Assembly (NCBI RefSeq): GCF_026241895.1
Contig: NZ_JAPJIV010000015.1
Coordinates: 98,323 to 162,322, forward strand
DNA: 64,000 bases
Direction of reading: 5' to 3'
DNA from: Pseudomonas sp. RIT-562
GTDB lineage: Bacteria; Pseudomonadota; Gammaproteobacteria; Pseudomonadales; Pseudomonadaceae
The position numbers and the translations under genes are program-made. The notes under the pieces were generated by a model. That model saw only the letters and a list, made by a program, of their open reading frames with translations. It was not told the DNA's origin and did no database searches. Of the stretch, positions 1-7,818 are shown piece after piece. How positions within the stretch are numbered: position 1 is the stretch's first letter; each line of letters opens with the position of its first letter.

Positions 1-732
1 CGCGTCCGCCAGCCAGGTTTGCAGTGGCAGTTGCGCGGATTTACCGACAGCGCCGCCCAGCAGCATCAGGGTCGCCAGGACGATCCAGAAATCACCGACC
101 TGGAACTTCTGCGGTGCCAGCACCAGCAGCTCCTGAACATTCAGCGTGCCCAGTTGCACGAACAGGATGAACAGGCCGATGGCCATGAACACGTCGCCGA
201 TGCGGGTCACGATGAAGGCCTTGAGGGCCGCGTTACCGTTGTTGCGGTTGCTGTAGTAGAAACCGATCAACAAGTACGAGCACAGGCCCACGCCTTCCCA
301 GCCGAAGTACAGGAACAACAGGTTATCGCCCAGGATCAGGAACAGCATGCTGGCGATGAACAGGTTGGTGTAGGCGAAGAAGCGCGAGTAACCGTCCTCA
401 CCACGCATGTACCAGGACGCGAACAGGTGGATCAGGAAGCCAACGCCAACCACCACGCCGAGCATGGTCACGGACAGGCCATCCAGGTACAGCGCGAAGT
501 TCGGCGTGAAGCCGTCAACCGCCATCCACTGCCACAACACCTGGGTGTAGTGACCGCCTTCAGGAGGTGCGACGTTGAACTGCCAGATTACATAGGCAGT
601 GACGATCGCCGACAGGCCGATGGAGCCGACGCCAATCAGCGCCGAAAGGTTTTCCGAAAAGCGTCCCCGGGAGAACGACAGCAGCAGGAAACCGATGAGA
701 GGGAATACGAAAGTCAGATAGAGAAGATTCAT
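1..732 (-). CDS. nuoL: NADH-quinone oxidoreductase subunit L, N-terminal part
   Basis: Membrane subunit of complex I, one of the antiporter-like proton-pumping subunits. Only the first 244 residues are present; the gene runs off the left edge. The translation starts MNLLYLTFVFPLIGF and contains the family motifs LDGLSVTM, GWEGVGLCSYLLIGFYYS and KSAQLPLQTWLADA, with several hydrophobic helices. Its ATG overlaps the nuoK stop codon in an ATGA, as expected for coupled translation in the nuo operon. nuoM and nuoN, which normally follow, would lie outside the window. Confidence 0.96.
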   Translation of the reverse strand, partial: MNLLYLTFVFPLIGFLLLSFSRGRFSENLSALIGVGSIGLSAIVTAYVIWQFNVAPPEGGHYTQVLWQWMAVDGFTPNFALYLDGLSVTMLGVVVGVGFLIHLFASWYMRGEDGYSRFFAYTNLFIASMLFLILGDNLLFLYFGWEGVGLCSYLLIGFYYSNRNNGNAALKAFIVTRIGDVFMAIGLFILFVQLGTLNVQELLVLAPQKFQVGDFWIVLATLMLLGGAVGKSAQLPLQTWLADA

Positions 733-1037
733 CCGCGCATCTCGCTGGCAGCGTCGATATCGAGAGTGTGGAAGCGGCGATACAGCTGCAACAGAATCGC
801 CAGGCCAATACTGGCCTCGGCGGCTGCCAGGCTGATCACCAGGATGAACATGATCTGTCCATCCGGCTGACCCCAGCGGCTACCGGCGACGATGAACGCC
901 AACGCGGAGGCATTCATCATGACCTCCAGGCTCATCAGCACGAAGAGAATGTTGCGGCGGACCATCAGGCCGACCAGACCGAGGCAGAACAGGATGCCGG
1001 CAACCGCCAGACCATGCTCCAAAGGGATAGCAGGCAT
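729..1037 (-). CDS. nuoK: NADH-quinone oxidoreductase subunit K
   Basis: Small three-helix membrane subunit of complex I (MrpC-like), in the proton-translocation chain. The sequence MPAIPLEHGLAVAG with LEVMMNASALAF and AAAEASIGLA is diagnostic; the membrane glutamates of the family lie in these two motifs. An ATG at 1043 overlaps the nuoJ stop, but AAGGAG lies only 2 nt from it and 8 nt from the ATG at 1037, so I choose 1037 (102 residues), the usual Pseudomonas length. The stop overlaps the nuoL start. Confidence 0.96.
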   Translation of the reverse strand: MPAIPLEHGLAVAGILFCLGLVGLMVRRNILFVLMSLEVMMNASALAFIVAGSRWGQPDGQIMFILVISLAAAEASIGLAILLQLYRRFHTLDIDAASEMRG

Positions 1038-1039
1038 CG

Positions 1040-1543
1040 TCATTGCTCCTTGGCTTCGTTACGGCCCAAGTGGAACGCCGTGACGGCTGCGGCAAGCAGC
1101 AGCATCGAGGCAAGTTCGACCACCAGCAGGTACGGACCGAACAGGCTGATGCCCACGGCCTTGGCGTCTACGGTGGTGTGGCCGATGGCCTCGCCGCTCT
1201 GGTGAGCGAACAGCACATACAGCAGTTCAACCAGCAGCAGTACGCCGAGGATGGTCGGGCCGAGCCAGATGCCGGGCTTGAGCCACACGCGCTCCTGCTG
1301 AACCGAGGCCGGGCCCAGGTTGAGCATCATCACCACGAACACGAACAGCACCATGATGGCGCCAGCGTAGGCGATCACTTCCAGAACACCGGCAAACGGT
1401 GCGCCGAGGGCGAAGAACGTCATGGCCACGGCGATCAGCGAAATGATCAGGTAGAGCAGGGCGTGCACAGGGTTGGTGTGGGTGATCACGCGAAGCGTGG
1501 ACACCACAGCGATACCCGATGCGAAATAGAAAGCGAATTCCAT
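1040..1543 (-). CDS. nuoJ: NADH-quinone oxidoreductase subunit J
   Basis: Membrane subunit of complex I (167 residues) that packs beside NuoA, NuoK and NuoH and carries the helix that deforms during coupling. It starts MEFAFYFASGIAVVSTLRVI and has AYAGAIMVLFVFVVMML, the conserved third-helix region of NuoJ. AAGGAAG sits 4 nt before the ATG. The gene lies 9 nt after nuoI and overlaps the nuoK reading frame at its stop, so it belongs to the nuo operon. Confidence 0.97.
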   Translation of the reverse strand: MEFAFYFASGIAVVSTLRVITHTNPVHALLYLIISLIAVAMTFFALGAPFAGVLEVIAYAGAIMVLFVFVVMMLNLGPASVQQERVWLKPGIWLGPTILGVLLLVELLYVLFAHQSGEAIGHTTVDAKAVGISLFGPYLLVVELASMLLLAAAVTAFHLGRNEAKEQ

Positions 1544-1552
1544 CTTTCTTCC

Positions 1553-2098
1553 TTAAGGCAGCAAGCTCTTCACGTTGATCGGTTCGGCTTCATTCTGCGC
1601 GGCGCCTTTTGGCTTACCGGCAATCGCCATACCTGCAACACGATAGAAGTTGTAATCAGGGTTTTTGCCGGGGCCGGAGATCAGCAGATCTTCTTTCTCG
1701 TAAACCAGGTCCTGACGTTTGAACTCGGCCATCTCGAAATCCGGTGTCAGCTGGATCGCGGTGGTCGGGCAGGCTTCCTCGCAGAGGCCGCAGAAAATGC
1801 AGCGCGAGAAGTTGATGCGGAAGAAGTCCGGGTACCAGCGACCGTCTTCGGTTTCAGCTTTCTGCAGCGAGATGCAACCCACCGGGCACGCCACGGCGCA
1901 CAGGTTGCAGGCTACACAACGCTCTTCGCCATCCGGGTCGCGGGTCAGGACGATACGGCCACGGTAGCGCGGCGGCAGGTAGACCTGCTCTTCCGGATAC
2001 TGCAGCGTGTCGCGCTTGCGGAAGGCATGGCCGAAGATCATCACCAGGCTGCGAAGCTGGGTGAAGAAGCCATGCACGATGTCAATTATGTACTTCAT
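1553..2098 (-). CDS. nuoI: NADH-quinone oxidoreductase subunit I, 2x[4Fe-4S] protein
   Basis: Peripheral-arm subunit of complex I that passes electrons through clusters N6a and N6b to NuoB. Two ferredoxin-type motifs are intact: C61-x2-C64-x2-C67-x3-C71 and C100-x2-C103-x2-C106-x3-C110. The N-terminus (MKYIIDIVHGFFTQLRS) is the amphipathic membrane-contact helix of the family. 181 residues, full length. It sits 12 nt downstream of nuoH within the operon. Confidence 0.97.
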   Translation of the reverse strand: MKYIIDIVHGFFTQLRSLVMIFGHAFRKRDTLQYPEEQVYLPPRYRGRIVLTRDPDGEERCVACNLCAVACPVGCISLQKAETEDGRWYPDFFRINFSRCIFCGLCEEACPTTAIQLTPDFEMAEFKRQDLVYEKEDLLISGPGKNPDYNFYRVAGMAIAGKPKGAAQNEAEPINVKSLLP

Positions 2099-2110
2099 GA
2101 TTCTCTATCC

Positions 2111-3118
2111 TCACTGAGCCGCGACGGCGGGCGTGTTGAGCAACACGATCGCAGCGGTCACCAGCATGTTGACGAGGGTCAGCGGCAGGCAGAACTTCCA
2201 GCTGAAATCCATCACTTGGTCATACCGTGGGCGCGGAATCGAGGCGCGCAGCAGGATGAAGATCATGATGAAGAACGCGGTTTTCAGCGCGAACCAGATG
2301 AACGGGATCTGCGGCAGAATGCCGAACGGGCCATGCCAGCCACCGAAGAACAGGGTCACCAGCAGCGCCGAAATCAGCACGATGCCGATGTACTCACCGA
2401 CGAAGAACATGCCCCATTTCATGCCGGCGTATTCAATGTGGTAACCGTCGGCCAGTTCCTGTTCCGCTTCCGGTTGGTCGAACGGGTGACGGTGAGTCAC
2501 GGCGACGCCGGCGATGAAGAAGGTCAGGAAACCGAAGATCTGCGGAATGATGAACCACAGGTTCTGCGCTTGATATTCAACGATGTCGCGCATGTTGAAC
2601 GAGCCGACCTGGATCACGATGCCCATCAGCGACAGGCCCATGAACACTTCGTACGACACGGTCTGCGCCGAGGCCCGCAAGCTGCCCAGCAGGGCGAACT
2701 TGTTGTTACTCGACCAACCGGCGAACAGCACCGCGTAGACCGACAGGCCAGCCATGGCGAAGAAGAACAGGATGCCGATGTTGATGTCCGCCACGCCCCA
2801 GGTCGGGGTGATCGGGATGATCGCGAAGGCAATCAGCAGCGCGCTCATGGCCACGACCGGCGCCAGGGTGAAGATCATCTTGTCGGCGAACGGTGGAGTC
2901 CAGTCTTCCTTGAAGAACATCTTGATCATGTCGGCCGCGATCTGGAACGCGCCGAACGGGCCGACGCGGTTCGGACCATAACGGTCCTGCCAGAGGGCGA
3001 GCAGACGACGCTCGACCCAGCTCAGCAGCGCGCCGCACACCACTACGGCGAGCAGGATCACGATGGCCTTGAGGACCGCGATGATCACGTCAATCACTTC
3101 AGGCGTGAACCAGGTCAT
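2111..3118 (-). CDS. nuoH: NADH-quinone oxidoreductase subunit H
   Basis: Membrane subunit of complex I at the junction with the peripheral arm; it forms most of the quinone-entry channel. The 335-residue sequence has about eight hydrophobic helices and the conserved stretches LLSWVERRLLALWQDRYGPN and HPFDQPEAEQELADG, the acidic loop lining the quinone cavity. Its ATG overlaps the nuoG stop (ATGA), indicating coupled translation. Confidence 0.97.
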   Translation of the reverse strand: MTWFTPEVIDVIIAVLKAIVILLAVVVCGALLSWVERRLLALWQDRYGPNRVGPFGAFQIAADMIKMFFKEDWTPPFADKMIFTLAPVVAMSALLIAFAIIPITPTWGVADINIGILFFFAMAGLSVYAVLFAGWSSNNKFALLGSLRASAQTVSYEVFMGLSLMGIVIQVGSFNMRDIVEYQAQNLWFIIPQIFGFLTFFIAGVAVTHRHPFDQPEAEQELADGYHIEYAGMKWGMFFVGEYIGIVLISALLVTLFFGGWHGPFGILPQIPFIWFALKTAFFIMIFILLRASIPRPRYDQVMDFSWKFCLPLTLVNMLVTAAIVLLNTPAVAAQ

Positions 3119-5829
3119 TGAGCTGCCTCCTGCAGACCGTCAACGGATTTGCCAAAGATCGCTGGCGGAATACCGGCGATACCCGCTGGCAAGGCCACCA
3201 GACCGGCACCCAGCTCTTCGTTGATGCGCAGCGGCAGACGCAGGGTCTGGCCGGCCACGTTCAAGCTGAGCAGGGCGCCGTCATTGACACCCAGGCGATC
3301 GGCTTCGGATTTGGCCAAAGCGACATAGGCAGCCGGAATGCGCTCTTGAACCGGCGCGGCTTTGGAAGAGTTCTCTTCGCTGCCGAACAGGTGGAAGAAC
3401 GGCACGACCTGCCAGGTGCCTGGAGCCGGGTTGAACGCACGTGGAACAGCGGCGAACCAGTTCAGCGAATCACCGCTGCTTTCGATCAGGCGGGTGCCCG
3501 GGTCGCCAGCGCGGATGTGACCACCGACTTCGTCCTGGAATTTGTTCCAGGCTTGCGGCGAGTTCCAGCCCGGAGACCAGGCGAATGGTACTTGCTGACG
3601 CGGTTCAACCGAGCCCGAGTAACCTTCCATGGAGAAGTTGAACGCGGTGTCGTTGTCTTGCGGGGTACGCGGTTCGTGCACGCTGATGTCGGCGCGCATG
3701 GCGGTACGACCGGAGTAACGCAGCGGTTCGCGGGCCAGTTTCATGCCCTTGATGCGGAACGCGGCGGACGGTGCGGCATCGACGATACGGTTCAGTTGCG
3801 GCGTGCTTGCAGCAACGGCAGCGGTCACGTGGTCCAGCTGGGTCCAGTCGATCGGCTGGTTCAGCAGGGTGGCGCGCAGGGCATGCAGCCAGCGCCAGCC
3901 TTCGTGAACCAGGATGCTGGCGTCCATGTATTTCGGGTCGAAGACCTGGAAGAAACGCTGGGCGCGGCCTTCCTGGCTGACCAGCGTACCGTCGCCTTCA
4001 GCGAAGCTGGCGGCTGGCAGGACCAGGTGCGCGCGATCGCTGGTGGCGGTCTTCTGGTGATCGGCGACGATCAGTACTTTCGCAGCGTTCAGGGCTGCAT
4101 CGACCAGCGCCTTGTCGGTACGGGTGTACAGATCGTTTTCCAGCACGACCAGAGCGTCGGCCTTGCCATCGATCACAGCCTGCAGCGCTTCGTCGACCGA
4201 GTCGCCACCGAGCATGGCCAGGCCGAGGCTGTTGGCCTCTGGCACGATCAGGCTGATGGAACCGTTCTTCTCGCGCAGCTTCAGCGCTTTGGCGATGTTG
4301 GCAGCGGCTTCGATCAACGCTTTGGAACCCAGGGAGGTACCAGCGATGATCAATGGACGCTTGGCGGCGAGCAGAGCGTCGGCAATGCGTTGGGCCAGTT
4401 CGAGCGCTTCGGTGTCCAGGCCTTCAACCGCAGGGGCGCTGGCGTCGAGGGCGTGAGCCACGGCGAAACCGATGCGCGCCAGGTCATCTGGAGCCGCGTG
4501 AACGCACTCTTCAGCGATGTCGTCGAGCTTGGTTTCAGCCAGGCTGGCGATGAACAGCGGATTGAGCGCGTGCTGGCCGATGTTCTTCACGGCGGCGTCG
4601 AGCCAAGGCTGAACGCGCATGGCGTCGGCCATGTCTTCGGCCTTGCCCTTGACCGACTGACGCAGCGACAGCGCCATGCGGGCGGCGGTCTGGGTCAGGT
4701 CTTCACCGAGGACGAAGATCGCGTCGTGGTCTTCGATGTCGCGCATGTTCGGGATTGGCAGCGGGCTGTCTTTCAACACCTGCATGACCAGGCGAATGCG
4801 TTCCAGCTCGGCAGCTTCGATACCCGAGTAGAAGTGCTCGGCGCCAACCAGTTCGCGCAACGCGTAGTTGCTTTCGAGGCTGGCACGGGGCGAACCGATG
4901 CCGACGATGTTGCGACCGCGCAGCAGGTCTGCGGCTTTGTCCAGCGCTTCGTCGAGGCTCAGCTTGGCGCCGTTGGCCAGCAGAGGCTGACGCGGGCGGT
5001 CTTCGCGGTTGACGTAGCCATAGCCGAAACGGCCACGGTCGCACAGGAAGTACTGGTTTACCGAACCGTTGAAACGGTTTTCGATCCGACGCAGCTCACC
5101 GTAGCGTTCGCCCGGGGAGATGTTGCAACCGCTGGAGCAGCCATGGCAGATGCTCGGCGAGAACTGCATGTCCCACTTGCGGTTGTAGCGCTCGGAGTGA
5201 GTCTTGTCGGTGAACACACCGGTCGGGCAGACCTCGGTGAGGTTGCCGGAGAACTCGCTTTCCAGGGTGCCGTCTTCAACGCGACCGAAGTACACGTTGT
5301 CGTGGGCGCCGAATACGCCGAGGTCGGTGCCGCCAGCGTAGTCTTTATAGAAGCGCACGCAGCGGTAGCAAGCGATGCAGCGGTTCATCTCGTGGGAGAT
5401 GAACGGGCCCAGTTGCTGGTTCTGGTGGGTGCGCTTGGTGAAGCGATAACGGCGCTCGTTGTGGCCGGTCATCACGGTCATGTCTTGCAGATGGCAGTGA
5501 CCGCCTTCCTCACAGACTGGGCAGTCGTGAGGGTGGTTGGTCATCAGCCATTCAACGACGCTGGCACGAAACACTTTCGCTTCTTCGTCGTCGATGGAGA
5601 TCCAGCTGCCGTCGGTGGCAGGCGTCATGCACGACATGACGATCCGACCACGCTTGTCGTTCTCGTCGGTGTACTGCTTGACCGCGCACTGGCGGCAAGC
5701 GCCAACGCTGCCTAGGGCGGGGTGCCAGCAGAAATACGGAATATCGAGGCCTAGCGACAGACATGCCTGTAACAGGTTGTCTGCCCCATCGACTTCGAGC
5801 TCTTTGCCGTCTACGTGGATAGTGGCCAT
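3115..5829 (-). CDS. nuoG: NADH-quinone oxidoreductase subunit G
   Basis: Largest peripheral-arm subunit of complex I (904 residues). The N-terminal ferredoxin domain carries C34, C45, C48 and C67 for a [2Fe-2S] cluster; H99-x3-C103-x2-C106-x5-C112 is the His/Cys ligand set of N5; CIACYRC begins the N4 ligands; CHGCSSGC further on gives the extra N7 cluster found in enterobacterial and Pseudomonas NuoG. The rest is the molybdopterin-oxidoreductase-like domain without cofactor. The start MATIHVDGKELEVDGADN matches the family. A 137-bp gap separates it from nuoF, the largest inside this operon. Confidence 0.97.
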   Translation of the reverse strand: MATIHVDGKELEVDGADNLLQACLSLGLDIPYFCWHPALGSVGACRQCAVKQYTDENDKRGRIVMSCMTPATDGSWISIDDEEAKVFRASVVEWLMTNHPHDCPVCEEGGHCHLQDMTVMTGHNERRYRFTKRTHQNQQLGPFISHEMNRCIACYRCVRFYKDYAGGTDLGVFGAHDNVYFGRVEDGTLESEFSGNLTEVCPTGVFTDKTHSERYNRKWDMQFSPSICHGCSSGCNISPGERYGELRRIENRFNGSVNQYFLCDRGRFGYGYVNREDRPRQPLLANGAKLSLDEALDKAADLLRGRNIVGIGSPRASLESNYALRELVGAEHFYSGIEAAELERIRLVMQVLKDSPLPIPNMRDIEDHDAIFVLGEDLTQTAARMALSLRQSVKGKAEDMADAMRVQPWLDAAVKNIGQHALNPLFIASLAETKLDDIAEECVHAAPDDLARIGFAVAHALDASAPAVEGLDTEALELAQRIADALLAAKRPLIIAGTSLGSKALIEAAANIAKALKLREKNGSISLIVPEANSLGLAMLGGDSVDEALQAVIDGKADALVVLENDLYTRTDKALVDAALNAAKVLIVADHQKTATSDRAHLVLPAASFAEGDGTLVSQEGRAQRFFQVFDPKYMDASILVHEGWRWLHALRATLLNQPIDWTQLDHVTAAVAASTPQLNRIVDAAPSAAFRIKGMKLAREPLRYSGRTAMRADISVHEPRTPQDNDTAFNFSMEGYSGSVEPRQQVPFAWSPGWNSPQAWNKFQDEVGGHIRAGDPGTRLIESSGDSLNWFAAVPRAFNPAPGTWQVVPFFHLFGSEENSSKAAPVQERIPAAYVALAKSEADRLGVNDGALLSLNVAGQTLRLPLRINEELGAGLVALPAGIAGIPPAIFGKSVDGLQEAAQ

Positions 5830-5931
5830 GGTTCAAAGTTCTTCGTTGGCCCGGTGTCAGCGGGCGTGGCTAATGGAATCTTGTTGTTCGCGTGAATCAA
5901 CACAGCCGTTCAAGGCGTCATCACACGAGAA

Positions 5932-5960
5932 GACGAAGGGCACGGACCCTTCGCCTTTTT
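5932..5960 (+). terminator. Terminator-like hairpin in the nuoF-nuoG spacer, oriented against the operon
   Basis: Arms GACGAAGGG and CCCTTCGCC around a 6-nt loop are followed by TTTTT on the plus strand. This has the form of a Rho-independent terminator, yet no plus-strand gene ends here. Read in the nuo mRNA (minus strand) it is an A-tract followed by a stem without a U-tract, so in that direction it could serve as a processing or stability stem between nuoF and nuoG. The structure is visible; the function is inferred. Confidence 0.5.
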
Positions 5961-5966
5961 AAGCGT

Positions 5967-7322
5967 TTACGCGCCGACTACGATCGGCCTTGCCAGAGGC
6001 GGGACGACGGCGCTGGTAGGCGCGATGCCGGCTTCGAACTCATGGCGGAAGTATTTGATTGCGCTGCCCAACGGCTCCACGGCGCCCGGTGCGTGAGCAC
6101 AGAAAGTCTTGCCTGGGCCGAGGAAACCGACCAGACCCAGCAGGGTCTCGATATCGCCGGCTTGCCCTTCACCGTTCTCGATCGCGCGCAGCAGCTTGAC
6201 GCTCCACGGCAGACCGTCACGGCAAGGGGTGCAGAAACCGCAAGACTCACGGGAGAAGAACTCTTCCATGTTGCGCAGCAAGGACACCATGTTGACGCTG
6301 TCGTCCACCGCCATGGCCAGGCCGGTACCCATCCGGGTGCCCACCTTGGCGATGCCGCCGGCGTACATTTGAGCGTCGAGGTGTTCCGGCAACAGGAAAC
6401 CGGTACCGGCGCCGCCTGGCTGCCAGGCCTTGAGCTTGAAGCCGTCGCGCATGCCGCCGGCGTAGTCTTCGAACAACTCGCGACCGGTGATGCCGAATGG
6501 CAGCTCCCACAGGCCCGGGTTCTTGACCTTGCCGGAGAAGCCCATGAGCTTGGTGCCCATGTCTTCGCTGCCTTCACGGGCCAACGATTTGTACCAGTCG
6601 ACGCCGTCGGCAATGATCGCCGGCACGTTGCACAGGGTTTCAACGTTGTTCACGCAAGTCGGCTTGCCCCACACGCCAACGGCGGCAGGGAAGGGCGGCT
6701 TGGAGCGCGGGTTGGCGCGGCGGCCTTCGAGGGAGTTGATCAGTGCGGTTTCTTCACCGCAGATGTAACGCCCGGCGCCGGTGTGGACGAACAGCTCGAA
6801 ATCGAAGCCGCTGCCCAGGATGTTTTTACCCAGCAGGCCGGCGGCCTTGGCTTCTTCCACGGCACGGTTGAGGTGCTTGGCGGCGGTGGTGTATTCGCCA
6901 CGCAGGAAGATGTAGCCACGGTAGGTTTTCAGCGCGCGAGCACTGATCAGCATGCCTTCGATCAGCAGATGGGGCAGTTGCTCCATCAGCATGCGGTCTT
7001 TCCAGGTGTTCGGTTCCATCTCGTCCGCGTTGCACAGCAGGTAGCGGATGTTGATGGATTCGTCCTTGGGCATCAGGCCCCACTTCACGCCCGTGGGGAA
7101 GCCTGCACCGCCGCGGCCTTTGAGGCCGGCGTCTTTCACGGTCTGGACGATGTCGTCCTGGGCCATGTCGGCGAAGGCTTTGCGCGCAGCGGCATAACCG
7201 TTCTTGGCCTGGTACTCGTCGAGCCACACGGCTTCGCCGTCGTCACGCAGGCGCCAGGTCAGCGGGTGAGTCTCGGCCGACCGCTGGATGCGGTTGGCAG
7301 GACCGAAGGAAGTCAGGGTCAT
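5967..7322 (-). CDS. nuoF: NADH-quinone oxidoreductase subunit F (FMN, NADH site)
   Basis: Complex I subunit that oxidises NADH. The glycine-rich GRGGAGFPTGVKW at residues 69-81 is the NADH/FMN loop; C361-x2-C364-x2-C367 and C408 bind the N3 [4Fe-4S] cluster; ICGEETALINSLEG is the FMN-binding region. 451 residues, full length. The ATG overlaps the nuoE stop (ATGA). It is followed by an unusually long 137-bp spacer before nuoG. Confidence 0.97.
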   Translation of the reverse strand: MTLTSFGPANRIQRSAETHPLTWRLRDDGEAVWLDEYQAKNGYAAARKAFADMAQDDIVQTVKDAGLKGRGGAGFPTGVKWGLMPKDESINIRYLLCNADEMEPNTWKDRMLMEQLPHLLIEGMLISARALKTYRGYIFLRGEYTTAAKHLNRAVEEAKAAGLLGKNILGSGFDFELFVHTGAGRYICGEETALINSLEGRRANPRSKPPFPAAVGVWGKPTCVNNVETLCNVPAIIADGVDWYKSLAREGSEDMGTKLMGFSGKVKNPGLWELPFGITGRELFEDYAGGMRDGFKLKAWQPGGAGTGFLLPEHLDAQMYAGGIAKVGTRMGTGLAMAVDDSVNMVSLLRNMEEFFSRESCGFCTPCRDGLPWSVKLLRAIENGEGQAGDIETLLGLVGFLGPGKTFCAHAPGAVEPLGSAIKYFRHEFEAGIAPTSAVVPPLARPIVVGA

Positions 7323-7816
7323 ACGTAGCCCTCGAGCAATTTGGCAACGCCGGCAGGCTGCACATCACCGAAAGTGTCGTCGTCGATCATCAACGCCGGT
7401 GCCTTGTCACAGTTGCCGAGGCAGCAGACCGGCAGCAGGGTGAATCGACCGTCGGCGGTGGTTTGACCCAGGCCGATGCCAAGCTTGCTCTGGATTTCGC
7501 TGACCACCGATTCATGGCCGCCGATGTAGCAGACCATGCTGTCGCAGACGCGAATGATGTGGCGGCCAACCGGCTGACGGAAGATCTGGCTGTAGAACGT
7601 CGCCACGCCTTCAACGTCGCTGGCCGGGATGCCGAGGATTTCGCCAATGGCGTACAAGGCGCCATCCGGCACCCAGCCACGTTCCTTCTGGACGATCTTC
7701 AAGGCTTCGATCGACGCCGCGCGCGGGTCTTCGTAGTGATGCAGCTCGTGCTCGATGGCCGAGCGCTCGGTTTCACTCAAGGTGAAACGGTCTGTCTGGA
7801 TAAGCGTGCTGTTCAT
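7319..7816 (-). CDS. nuoE: NADH-quinone oxidoreductase subunit E
   Basis: Thioredoxin-fold [2Fe-2S] subunit (N1a) of the NADH dehydrogenase module. Ligands are C91-x4-C96 and C132-x3-C136, within CDSMVCYIGG and CCLGNCDKAP. 165 residues, full length. It is 2 nt downstream of nuoCD and its stop overlaps the nuoF start. Confidence 0.97.
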   Translation of the reverse strand: MNSTLIQTDRFTLSETERSAIEHELHHYEDPRAASIEALKIVQKERGWVPDGALYAIGEILGIPASDVEGVATFYSQIFRQPVGRHIIRVCDSMVCYIGGHESVVSEIQSKLGIGLGQTTADGRFTLLPVCCLGNCDKAPALMIDDDTFGDVQPAGVAKLLEGYV

Positions 7817-7818
7817 GC

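Noticed and set aside
3118..5715. A very long open frame on the plus strand opposite nuoG, and similar ones opposite nuoH-nuoI, aceA, purB and the amidohydrolases
   Set aside because: These follow from the high-GC codon use of the true genes on the other strand; they have no ribosome sites at good positions, low-complexity Gln/His/Arg-rich translations and no family resemblance.
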